A stretch of 64,000 nucleotides of DNA from Rhodopseudomonas julia. GTDB taxonomy: Bacteria; Pseudomonadota; Alphaproteobacteria; Rhizobiales; Afifellaceae. Location of the stretch: contig NZ_JAUSUK010000001.1 of NCBI RefSeq assembly GCF_030813515.1, positions 806,001 through 870,000 on the forward strand, in the 5' to 3' direction. This document shows positions 45,359-54,850 of the stretch, piece after piece (position 1 is the stretch's first letter; each line of letters opens with the position of its first letter). The notes under the pieces were generated by a model, which was given only the letters and a program-made list of their open reading frames with translations, did no database searches and was not told the origin of the DNA. A program made the translations under genes and the position numbers.

Positions 45359-45577
45359 AGGGCACCTCCACGCATGGGCGGCTGCCGACGACCTGTTCGT
45401 CTTATCTCGCTGTCCAAATAGCAGCCACACATCCACGCGACTGAAACCGGCACAGATCAGCATCTCCGCACCTATACTCATTTTGCATAAAAATGTAACT
45501 ATAGAATTATTGTACGACCATCTTCAATAAGAGCGAAGTATTACTCTTTTTCAATATTTGATCATAAGCATTTCTAC

Positions 45578-45607
45578 TTGACTCTCGAATTCTTCTAGTC
45601 CGTTATT
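45578..45607 (+). promoter_or_regulatory. Candidate sigma70-type promoter of the RiPP-like precursor gene
   Basis: TTGACT at 45578-45583 matches five of six bases of the -35 consensus, and GTTATT at 45602-45607 (18-base spacer) is a partial -10; CGTTAT gives a 17-base spacer. Transcription would start near 45613-45616, about 30 bases before the precursor ATG. Confidence 0.5.
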
Positions 45608-45631
45608 CTCGTGTTGCGTCACGCACACGAG
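45608..45631 (+). promoter_or_regulatory. Leader hairpin touching the precursor ribosome binding site
   Basis: CTCGTGT (45608-45614) pairs with ACACGAG (45625-45631), and after one bulged T (45615) GCG (45616-45618) pairs with CGC (45622-45624) around loop TCA. The 3' end of the stem merges into the strong ribosome binding site GAGGAGGAAG (45630-45638), so the structure could tune translation, or as DNA it could be an operator. Confidence 0.5.
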
Positions 45632-45643
45632 GAGGAAGTCGTT

Positions 45644-45829
45644 ATGGCAACTGAAGCCGGACATCTGCATCAGCCCGACTATTTGCGTGGCCTCGCCAAG
45701 CAGTTGCGCGAGGAAGCGGACCGGGCGGAGGCCCGCGCCAAGAACCTGGAAACCGGAAAGGAAGCCGTCGGATGCGACCCCGGCTGCTGGAACGTCCTTT
45801 CCACCTGCATTCAGGTGCAACCGCTTTGA
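45644..45829 (+). CDS. Candidate RiPP precursor peptide, 61 residues, three core cysteines
   Basis: A 61-residue peptide with a very strong ribosome binding site (GAGGAGGAAG, then TCGTT and ATG). Residues 13-36 form a charged amphipathic helix (LRGLAKQLREEADRAEARAK) typical of a leader, and the C-terminal segment from Gly43 is compositionally different: GCDPGCWNVLSTCIQVQPL, with Cys44, Cys48 and Cys55 (C-x3-C-x6-C). A radical SAM/SPASM enzyme gene follows after a hairpin. This is the standard layout of sactipeptide/ranthipeptide-type precursors. No cleavage motif such as double glycine is evident. I do not recognise the family, and the modification is inferred, not seen. Confidence 0.8.
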   Translation: MATEAGHLHQPDYLRGLAKQLREEADRAEARAKNLETGKEAVGCDPGCWNVLSTCIQVQPL

Positions 45830-45838
45830 CATGAAGCG

Positions 45839-45864
45839 TCCGGCGTCCGTTCGCGGACGCCGGA
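45839..45864 (+). terminator. Strong hairpin between precursor and radical SAM gene (attenuator)
   Basis: TCCGGCGTCCG (45839-45849), loop TTCG, CGGACGCCGGA (45854-45864): a perfect 11-bp stem closed by a tetraloop, followed by TCTTTCT. It starts 10 bases after the precursor stop. The weak T-tract suggests partial termination, which would make more precursor than maturase mRNA and protect the precursor transcript's 3' end. Confidence 0.75.
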
Positions 45865-45935
45865 TCTTTCTCCGCCTCACGCCGCCTTTCGTGCGGTGAA
45901 GGCGGGCCCAATTCGCACGCCGGGAGGAGGCCACA

Positions 45936-47342
45936 ATGGGCGTTGAAGCGAAGCACTCCGTTCCTGTCCTGAAGGACAATGTGCGGCTGAAGCCGATGCA
46001 GGGTTATGCGCTGGCGCATGGCTACCATCCTTCGCTTATTCGGATGATCCATCCCTCCCATGCGTTTTTTCTGTCGCTCTGCCACGGCCGCATGACCGCC
46101 GCCGAAATCGCCTTTCTCTACGGCGAAACCTACGGGCTTTCGTCGACGAAAGCCCGATCGCAGGTGATCCGGCTGATCGAGCAAAACCGGATGTTTCTGA
46201 CGGAGGATGATCTGTCCATCGGAGAGCCGGGGCCCGATCCGCAGGTCAAACCGCGTTTCGAACCGAAGAGCTTTCTTTATCCCGGAGACGACGCGATCAT
46301 CGCGAGCGCCGCCCATGGGCAATGGCCGGTGCCCGCCGGCATCAACATCACGCTCACCTTCAAGTGCAATTTCGACTGCACCTATTGCTACCAGGACCTC
46401 CGGCAAAAGGGAGACCCGCGCTGGGACCTGACGAAGTGCCTGAAGGTGGTCGACGAGGCCGCCGATTGGGGTGTCGTTTTTCTCGGCCTCACGGGCGGCG
46501 AACCCACTCTTTTCAAGGGCTGGCTGGAGGTCATCGAACACGGCCTCCGCCTCGGCATGATCCCGACAATCACCAGCAATGGCACGGTGATCGGCTCTGA
46601 CCCCAGGATCGCGCAACGTCTCGCCAAAGCGGGAATGGAGGAGATCACCATTTCCTTCGATGCGCCGACGGCAGAGCTTCACGACGCGGTGACGCGTTCG
46701 CGCGGTCAATTCCAGCGCGTGCTCAACGCCATCCACTACCTCACCGATGCCGGCATCAAGGTCATCGTGAAGAGCGTGCTCACACCCAAGACACAAGACG
46801 GCGTCGAGACGATGATCGACCTTCTCGTCACGCTCGGGGTCGCGGAAATCGGCATCTCCTACATGGAGACCGGCGCCATCCATTCCGGCGCCAATTCAGA
46901 GACAAACGTCACGGACGAAGAGCTTGCGCGGGTCCGCCAGAAGGTGGCGAAGAAGCGCGACGATTATGCCGCTCTATGCCGCGTTCATCCCCCCAAAGAC
47001 ACCAGCCGCAAATGGAGTGAAGACGACTGGTATCCCTGTGGCGGTATCAATATGGGCATGTCGATCTTTCCGACCGGCGATGTCTCCGTCTGCGACAAGA
47101 TGCATGGCGTGAAAGACTTCACCTACGGCAACGTCTTCGAGGCCGGACTGAAAGCCATCTGGAATGGGGACGCATTCGCGGCGCTGCGTGAGCGCACAGT
47201 GGCGCCTGCGCTGATCGATCCGGAATGCGCACACTGCTCCAAGCTCTATGCCTGCCGCACCTCTTGTTTCGTGGATTCGTTCAACGCCACCGGCAGCTAC
47301 TACGCCAAGGACCCACATTGCGGCGGGCCTTTTTTCACCTGA
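45936..47342 (+). CDS. Radical SAM/SPASM peptide maturase
   Basis: A 468-residue enzyme. Residues about 35-95 (SHAFFLSLCHGRMTAAEIAF and the helices after it) resemble a PqqD-type winged helix (RRE) that binds leader peptides. The radical SAM core has CNFDCTYC (Cys144, Cys148, Cys151) for the SAM-binding cluster and TGGEPTL at 186-192. The C-terminus has the full seven-cysteine SPASM pattern: Cys368, then Gly381-x4-Cys386, then Cys431-x2-Cys434-x5-Cys440-x3-Cys444, then Cys462, implying two auxiliary 4Fe-4S clusters. GGGAGGAGG precedes the ATG. Such enzymes make thioether or C-C crosslinks in peptides; the substrate is probably the 61-residue peptide upstream. Confidence 0.93.
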   Translation: MGVEAKHSVPVLKDNVRLKPMQGYALAHGYHPSLIRMIHPSHAFFLSLCHGRMTAAEIAFLYGETYGLSSTKARSQVIRLIEQNRMFLTEDDLSIGEPGPDPQVKPRFEPKSFLYPGDDAIIASAAHGQWPVPAGINITLTFKCNFDCTYCYQDLRQKGDPRWDLTKCLKVVDEAADWGVVFLGLTGGEPTLFKGWLEVIEHGLRLGMIPTITSNGTVIGSDPRIAQRLAKAGMEEITISFDAPTAELHDAVTRSRGQFQRVLNAIHYLTDAGIKVIVKSVLTPKTQDGVETMIDLLVTLGVAEIGISYMETGAIHSGANSETNVTDEELARVRQKVAKKRDDYAALCRVHPPKDTSRKWSEDDWYPCGGINMGMSIFPTGDVSVCDKMHGVKDFTYGNVFEAGLKAIWNGDAFAALRERTVAPALIDPECAHCSKLYACRTSCFVDSFNATGSYYAKDPHCGGPFFT

Positions 47343-47385
47343 GCAAGCTCCAGGACCACCGCCCCTCCCCCGAAAGGCCAAACCC

Positions 47386-48054
47386 ATGTCCGTGAAATTC
47401 GACATCAACTACCATGCCGAACTGACCGCAGAGGCCAATGACGGCGTCCTCGATGAAGAGCAACTCGGCTATGTGGTTCTCGCCAATATGGCGCAAGATC
47501 TGCTGCAGACGAAAAGCTATGTGCACTTCGACAATTGCGATTTCCCCGGCGGCATCCAGCATATCGCCGAGGAATGGAACCTCATCGACACGATCGGCGA
47601 CAAGTACGGAGATCCCGCGCTTGCCGCTTTTGGCGCACTCCTTCACACGACGCAGGACTTCTACGCGCATTCGAACTGGATCGAATTGCATGTGAACGAC
47701 GCGCCGATTCCGGTCTGGGATCAAACGCTGCAGACCCTGCCCGCAGATATCGTCAGCGGCACCTGGGCGCTCGGCTCGCCGAAACTGTGCGGACCCAACG
47801 CACCGAGCCACAGCCAGCTCAACAAGGACAGCCCGAGCTCGACGGAGGGGAGCAAAATCGTCGATAGCGGCCCGAACGAGGGCAAGAGCTTGTTCGAGCT
47901 TGCCTATGCGACCGCGCTGTCGGCCACCAAGGTGCAGTACGCCCGCTTCAAGACGGTCAAACTGGCAGCGGGCGACCTGCGCACGGCGCGCACCGAAGGC
48001 GAGACATTGATGTATATGATAAAGGCGAACGCCGAATTGCGCCGCGTCTTCTGA
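47386..48054 (+). CDS. Het-C-like (zinc-dependent phospholipase C-like) protein linked to the RiPP locus
   Basis: A 222-residue protein. YVHFDNCDF (45-53) and ALLHTTQDFYAHSNWIEL (84-101) match the HFDN and H-x3-D-x3-H motifs of Het-C-type proteins, related to zinc-dependent phospholipase C/P1 nuclease folds; His47, His87, Asp91 and His95 are probable metal ligands. No signal peptide or membrane segment is seen. GAAAGG precedes the ATG, which is 43 bases after the maturase stop on the same strand. It is not a recognised RiPP enzyme, so its role (hydrolase on the peptide, effector or immunity) is open. Confidence 0.72.
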   Translation: MSVKFDINYHAELTAEANDGVLDEEQLGYVVLANMAQDLLQTKSYVHFDNCDFPGGIQHIAEEWNLIDTIGDKYGDPALAAFGALLHTTQDFYAHSNWIELHVNDAPIPVWDQTLQTLPADIVSGTWALGSPKLCGPNAPSHSQLNKDSPSSTEGSKIVDSGPNEGKSLFELAYATALSATKVQYARFKTVKLAAGDLRTARTEGETLMYMIKANAELRRVF

Positions 48055-48086
48055 CGTTCGCCAAACTCACCTGCTCCCCAATTCCC

Positions 48087-50045
<1,959 letters not shown>

Positions 50046-50173
50046 CAGCGTTTCCTCGGCTCGTGTTCTGTAAAGGCGGTCTTGCCTCACGAAGGAAGGC
50101 GTGCAGAAAGCCCCAAACGCCTTGCCTTCGGTCGGCAAAGCCCCTATCGCGATGACAACGGAGATAGGTTCCC

Positions 50174-51919
50174 ATGATGCGGCGGCTGCTTATCGCCCTC
50201 GGCCTCCTGGTCATGATCGTGGGCGGGCTGGCATTTCTTGTTAGCCAACTCGTCTCGCCCGAAGACGTCAAGCGTCGGGTCGCCGAGCAGATATCGGCCT
50301 GGACCGGGCGGGAAGTCTCGCTCGAAGGCGAGGCTGTCATCACGCTCCTGCCGCGCCTCAGCGTCAAGCTCAAGGACGTGGAGATCGCCGGACCTGCGGG
50401 TGACGACGCGCCTTTCGTCCAGATGGCCTTCCTCAAAGCCTCGGTGCGCCTCCTGCCGCTTCTCATCGGCGAGGTCGAAATCGAGGATTTCACCATCGTT
50501 TCTCCCGTGATTTCGTTGCGCCGGGCCGCCGATGGGGCGGAGAGCTGGGATTTCGACACGAGTGCGGCCGCACTGCAACTGGCCTTTGCAGGTGATGTGC
50601 GCCTCGGCTCCTTCGTCATCCAGGACGGACGGATCGTCTACAGCGATGAACTGAGTGGTCGTCGCGAAATTTTCTCCAAGGTCAACCTCAATTTGCAATG
50701 GGACAGCGTCAGAAAACCGATCGAAGTCTCCGGCCGCTTCGTGCGCCATGGCGAAGAGATGCGCATCACCGCCTCCGCGCAGCAGCCCTACCGCTTCATT
50801 AGAGCCGGCGAAACGACGCTCAATCTCGATGTGCAGGCGAAAAGCCTCAACGCCTCCTTCAGCGGCACGGTGCGCGACCCGCGCGATCCGCATCTCCTCG
50901 GCAGGCTCGCTCTCAACCTCGAAGACGCACCCAAAGTGCTTTCCTGGTTCAGCGGCCGTTTTGCAGAAGCCTCGCCCTTCCAGACCATCCGCCTCGACAG
51001 CGACGCCGACATCGCCGGCAATATGGCGACCTTTTCCGACGCCACCCTCAATCTGAACGGCGTTTCGGGAAAGGGTGCCTTGCGGCTCGATTTCGCCGGC
51101 ACGCCCTCCGTGTCGGGGACGCTCGCCTTCCCCTCCTTCGATACGACGCCGGTCCTGCATCATCTCTTCCGCGTCGAGGACGGCGAGGCGCCGAAAATCC
51201 TCAAGGCGCGTCTCACCACCGGCTGGCTCGACGATTTCAAGGCGGATCTTCGCGTCTCGGCCGGCGAAGTTCGGGTCGATGCGGCACGCCTGCAGCGGGT
51301 CGGGGCCTCGCTTCTCGTCCAGAACGGCCATGCCCTTCTGACGATCGGAGAGGCTGAGCTTTACGGCGGGCGCCTCAGCGGCAACATCACGCTCGACGTG
51401 GACCGGGGCCTGCCGCGTCTGCAGACGGCCCTGCGCGCCCATGAGCTCAAAACCGCCAATCTCACCTCCATGCTCGGCATCGCGCCGATCGAGGGGACGG
51501 CCGATATCATGGTCGAATTGGCCGGCTCCGGAGAAGATATCGACGCCATGCTGCAGGCCGTGACCGGGCGCCTGACCGTCGACGCCAAGAACGGCCGCCT
51601 GCCCTATCTCGACCTTGAAGCGGCGGCGAAGGCACCTTCCGGCGAGGCGCAGCCTCTCCTCAATGCCAGCGCGAGCACCCCGTTCACGGCGCTCAAGGCG
51701 GCCCTCACCTTCGCCAACGGGCAGGGAGAACTCACCGACAGCCTGGTGGAGACATCGCGCTACACCGTCTCCCTTGCCGGCGAGATCGGTCTTCATAACC
51801 GTCGCCTCGCCCTGTCCGGAACGCTGACGCCCAAAACGGATCAGCCGGCGATACCGGTCGAGATCATCGGCAAGCTGGCAAGTCCGGAACTGACCTCGAG
51901 CGCGCCAGCCTCGAACTGA
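50174..51919 (+). CDS. AsmA-family protein
   Basis: A 581-residue protein anchored by an N-terminal helix ([20 protein letters not shown]). The N-terminal AsmA segment has [20 protein letters not shown] and LKDVEIAG, and the C-terminal AsmA_2-like region has [20 protein letters not shown] and [20 protein letters not shown]. AsmA-like proteins bridge the periplasm and are linked to phospholipid transport to the outer membrane. It is divergent from the acetoacetyl-CoA synthetase and converges on the polyamine operon with 19 bases between stops. Confidence 0.88.
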   Translation: MMRRLLIALGLLVMIVGGLAFLVSQLVSPEDVKRRVAEQISAWTGREVSLEGEAVITLLPRLSVKLKDVEIAGPAGDDAPFVQMAFLKASVRLLPLLIGEVEIEDFTIVSPVISLRRAADGAESWDFDTSAAALQLAFAGDVRLGSFVIQDGRIVYSDELSGRREIFSKVNLNLQWDSVRKPIEVSGRFVRHGEEMRITASAQQPYRFIRAGETTLNLDVQAKSLNASFSGTVRDPRDPHLLGRLALNLEDAPKVLSWFSGRFAEASPFQTIRLDSDADIAGNMATFSDATLNLNGVSGKGALRLDFAGTPSVSGTLAFPSFDTTPVLHHLFRVEDGEAPKILKARLTTGWLDDFKADLRVSAGEVRVDAARLQRVGASLLVQNGHALLTIGEAELYGGRLSGNITLDVDRGLPRLQTALRAHELKTANLTSMLGIAPIEGTADIMVELAGSGEDIDAMLQAVTGRLTVDAKNGRLPYLDLEAAAKAPSGEAQPLLNASASTPFTALKAALTFANGQGELTDSLVETSRYTVSLAGEIGLHNRRLALSGTLTPKTDQPAIPVEIIGKLASPELTSSAPASN

Positions 51920-51938
51920 GGCACAGCAGCGACCGCGA

Positions 51939-52730
51939 CTAAGGTGCCCGCGCCGGGGCGCGGGCCTTGCCGATGATCGAGGCCGTCAACACCCCCATCG
52001 TCACCAGTGCCACGAGGATGGTGCACACCGCATTGATTTCCGGCGTCACGCCGCGCCGGACCTGGCTGTAGATCTTCATCGGCAGGGTGGTGGCGCCCGG
52101 GCCCGTCGTAAAACTCGCAATGACGAGATCGTCGAGCGACAGCGAGAAGGCGAGCATCCAACCGGCGACGACGGCGGGCGCGATCAAAGGCAGTGTAACC
52201 GCGAAGAAGGTCTTCACCGGCGTCGCCCCGAGATCGAGCGCCGCCTCTTCCAGCGAGCGGTCGAAGGAGAGAAGCCGCGACTGTACGACGACGGCGACGA
52301 AGCACATCGAAAAGGTGATATGCGCGATCGTCACGGTCCAGAAGCCGCGGTCGAAATTGATCGCCACGAAGAGAAGCAGGAGCGACAGGCCGGTGATCAC
52401 TTCCGGCATGACGAGGGGCGCGAAGACCATGCCGGAGAAGAGCGTGCGCCCCCAAAACCGCCCCCCGCGCACAAGCGCGAGCGCCGCGAGCGTCCCGAGG
52501 AAAGTGGCGATCGTCGCGGATAAGAGCCCCACACGCAAAGTCACCCAGGCCGCATCGAGAATGCTCTCATTGTGCATGAGCTCGACATACCAGCGCGTGG
52601 AAAAACCGCCCCAGACGGTGACGATGCGCGAGGCATTGAAGGAATAGATGATCAGAATGAGGATCGGCAGATAGAGAAAGGCAAAGCCGAAGACGAGCGC
52701 GACCAGATTGAAAGAGGTGAAGCGACGCAT
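51939..52730 (-). CDS. potI: Polyamine ABC transporter permease (PotI/PotC type)
   Basis: A 263-residue permease with about six helices. The coupling loop is LEEAALDLGATPVKTFFAVT and LPMKIYSQVRRGVTPEINAV is a PotC/PotI-type C-terminal stretch. Its ATG overlaps the upstream permease stop. Last gene of the potFGHI-type operon; ligand likely putrescine or spermidine by family. Confidence 0.9.
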   Translation of the reverse strand: MRRFTSFNLVALVFGFAFLYLPILILIIYSFNASRIVTVWGGFSTRWYVELMHNESILDAAWVTLRVGLLSATIATFLGTLAALALVRGGRFWGRTLFSGMVFAPLVMPEVITGLSLLLLFVAINFDRGFWTVTIAHITFSMCFVAVVVQSRLLSFDRSLEEAALDLGATPVKTFFAVTLPLIAPAVVAGWMLAFSLSLDDLVIASFTTGPGATTLPMKIYSQVRRGVTPEINAVCTILVALVTMGVLTASIIGKARAPARAP

Positions 52731-53623
52731 CAGCTCGACGCCCTTTGCTGCATCTTCTGAAAGATGACGATCGGCACGACCAGGAGCAGCAGGAGCACGA
52801 TCGCCACCGCGCTCGCGACCGGCCAGTCGCGGTTGTAGAAGAACTCGACCCAGAGCGTGCGCCCGATCATCAACGTGTCGGAGCCGCCGAGCAGATCCGG
52901 GATGACGAACTCGCCGACGGCGGGAATGAAGACGAGCAGCGATCCCGCCAGAATGCCCGGCACCGACAGAGGCACGGTGATCTTCCAGAACGCGCCGAAG
53001 GGCGTCGCGCCGAGATCGTTCGCGGCCTCGATCAGCCGGTAATCCATCTTTTCAAGGGTGGCGTAGAGCGGCAGCACCATGAAGGGCAGGTAGGAATAGA
53101 CGATGCCGATATAGACCGCCCAATCCGTGTTGATGATGGTGAGGGGCTGGTCGATGAGGCCGAGGGACAAGAGCAGCTGGTTCAACAGCCCCTCGGGCTT
53201 CAGAATGCCGATCCAGGCATAGACGCGGATCAGGAACGAGGTCCAAAACGGCAGGATGATCGCCATCAGGAGGATGGGACGGATGCGGTCCGGCGCGCGT
53301 GCCATGGCAAGCGCCAGAGGGTAGCCGATGAAGAGCGTGATCACCGTCGAGATGAGCGCGATCTTCACCGAGGAGAGATAGGCTTTGATGTAAAGCGCAT
53401 CCTCCGTCAGCCAGACATAATTGTCGAAGGAGAGATCCTGCACCCTCTCCCACAGGGTCGCCAGCCCATCGAAGACCGGCGTGTAGGGCGGCATGGCGAT
53501 GGCGGTCGCCGAAAACGAGATTTTCAGGACGATCAGAAACGGGGCCAGGAAGAAGACGGCAAGCCACAGATAAGGGATGGCGATGACGACGCGGCGGGCG
53601 AGAAAGCTGCGCAAAGCGTGCAC
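52730..53623 (-). CDS. potH: Polyamine ABC transporter permease (PotH/PotB type)
   Basis: A 297-residue permease. A cytoplasmic start is followed by IAIPYLWLAVFFLAPFLIVL, the loop LIEAANDLGATPFGAFWKIT, and IPAVGEFVIPDLLGGSDTLM with IGRTLWVEFFYNRDWPVASA, all typical of PotB/PotH. The start is GTG at 53623 with GGGGG just upstream. It lies 9 bases after the ATPase stop. Confidence 0.9.
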   Translation of the reverse strand: MHALRSFLARRVVIAIPYLWLAVFFLAPFLIVLKISFSATAIAMPPYTPVFDGLATLWERVQDLSFDNYVWLTEDALYIKAYLSSVKIALISTVITLFIGYPLALAMARAPDRIRPILLMAIILPFWTSFLIRVYAWIGILKPEGLLNQLLLSLGLIDQPLTIINTDWAVYIGIVYSYLPFMVLPLYATLEKMDYRLIEAANDLGATPFGAFWKITVPLSVPGILAGSLLVFIPAVGEFVIPDLLGGSDTLMIGRTLWVEFFYNRDWPVASAVAIVLLLLLVVPIVIFQKMQQRASS

Positions 53624-53632
53624 GCAGGCCCC

Positions 53633-54790
53633 CTATCGTACCAGGACGGTGCCGGCGTCCGGCCGCCAGGAGAGAAAAACCCGGTCTTCCCAGGTGATCG
53701 GCCGCTCCACTTCGCGCGAGGCGTTGAGCCGCGTCGCACGCACCACGTCTCCGGAATCGAGCTTGACGTTGTAGATCGAGACATCGCCCAGATAGCCGAT
53801 ATCCCAGACCTCACCCTCGATCAGATTGGTGGTGGCGTTCTGCGGGCGCTCATGGCTGATCACCATCTTTTCAGGGCGAATGGCGAACCAGATCGTCTCG
53901 CCGGCCTGCGGGCGGGCCACGCCTTGGGGCATCTCCGCCACTTCGACGGTGAAGCCGGCCGCCGTCGTCATCGTCAGGCCGCCGTTCTCCAAATGCGCGA
54001 TGCGACCTTCGAAAATGTTCACGTCGCCGACGAAATCGGCGATGTAGCGCGAGGCCGGCGCCTCGTAGATGACGGCCGGCGTCGCCACCTGGATGACGCG
54101 GCCATGATCCATGACGGCGATGCGGTCGGCCATGGTCATCGCCTCCTCCTGGTCATGCGTGACGATGAGGAAGGTGAGGCCCAGACTCTCCTGGAGATCG
54201 GTCAATTCGAACTGCGTCTCCTCGCGCAGCTTCTTGTCGAGCGCGCCGAGCGGCTCGTCGAGAAGCAACACTTTCGGCCGCTTGGCGAGCGCACGGGCAA
54301 GTGCCACGCGCTGCTGCTGGCCGCCGGACAATTGCGCCGGCTTGCGGCGGGCGAAATCCTGCAATTTGACGAGGCGCAGCATCTCTTCGACGCGCACCGC
54401 CATATCGGCCTTCGCCATCCCCTCCTGCTTCAGGCCGAAGGCGATGTTGTCGGCGACGTTCATATGCGGGAAGAGCGCGTAGGACTGGAACATCATGTTG
54501 ACGGGCCGCTTGTGCGGCGGCACGCCTGTCAACGGCCGACCATCCAGAAAAATCTCGCCCTCGCTCGGCTCTTCGAAGCCGGCCAGCATCCGCAACAAGG
54601 TGGTCTTGCCGCAACCGGACGGCCCGAGCAGGGCGTAGAATTCGCGCTCGTAGACGGTGATCGACTGATTATCGACGGCGGTGAAATCGCCGAAGCGTTT
54701 GGTGACGTTCCTGAATTCGATGAAGGGCGGCTGGCTCGGATCGTTCCACGGCTGAAAAGCGCGCCTCACGGGCCCAAGCATTTTAGCCAT
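53633..54790 (-). CDS. potG: Polyamine ABC transporter ATP-binding protein (PotG/PotA type)
   Basis: A 385-residue ATPase. Walker A GPSGCGKTT, signature [15 protein letters not shown], Walker B VLLLDEPLGALD and the switch THDQEEAMTMADRI are intact. The C-terminal TOBE regulatory domain (about 290-385) includes IWFAIRPEKMVIS and YLGDVSIYNVKL. AAGGGAAGGG precedes the ATG. A strong hairpin separates it from the upstream binding-protein gene. Confidence 0.92.
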   Translation of the reverse strand: MAKMLGPVRRAFQPWNDPSQPPFIEFRNVTKRFGDFTAVDNQSITVYEREFYALLGPSGCGKTTLLRMLAGFEEPSEGEIFLDGRPLTGVPPHKRPVNMMFQSYALFPHMNVADNIAFGLKQEGMAKADMAVRVEEMLRLVKLQDFARRKPAQLSGGQQQRVALARALAKRPKVLLLDEPLGALDKKLREETQFELTDLQESLGLTFLIVTHDQEEAMTMADRIAVMDHGRVIQVATPAVIYEAPASRYIADFVGDVNIFEGRIAHLENGGLTMTTAAGFTVEVAEMPQGVARPQAGETIWFAIRPEKMVISHERPQNATTNLIEGEVWDIGYLGDVSIYNVKLDSGDVVRATRLNASREVERPITWEDRVFLSWRPDAGTVLVR

Positions 54791-54812
54791 ACATAACCCT
54801 TCCCTTGTTAAA

Positions 54813-54837
54813 GGCCGGGCAGGATGCCTGCCCGGCC
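54813..54837 (-). terminator. Intra-operon hairpin between potF and potG
   Basis: GGCCGGGCAGG (54813-54823), loop ATG, CCTGCCCGGCC (54827-54837): a perfect 11-bp stem read on the minus strand 13 bases after the potF stop, followed there by TTTAAC. It probably acts as a partial terminator or 3' stabiliser that keeps the binding protein more abundant than the other subunits. Confidence 0.7.
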
Positions 54838-54850
54838 ATTTTCCGGCCTC

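Larger units (their letters stand above)
45359..45643. other. AT-rich region upstream of the RiPP-like precursor
   Basis: From 45481 to 45600 the G+C content is 35 of 120 bases (29%), against well over 60% in the neighbouring genes. A weak hairpin with T-run (AAGAG at 45529, CTCTT at 45544) and a promoter-like sequence lie here. No reading frame is convincing. Such a patch can mark a promoter island or a recombination boundary of transferred DNA. Confidence 0.7.

Noticed and set aside
45608-45631. Precursor start at GTG 45611 giving a 72-residue peptide
   Set aside because: The ATG at 45644 has a near-ideal ribosome binding site (GAGGAGGAAG), whereas the GTG lies at the likely transcription start inside a hairpin.
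52745-54796. Long plus-strand frame across potH and potG
   Set aside because: Antisense shadow of two clear transporter genes.
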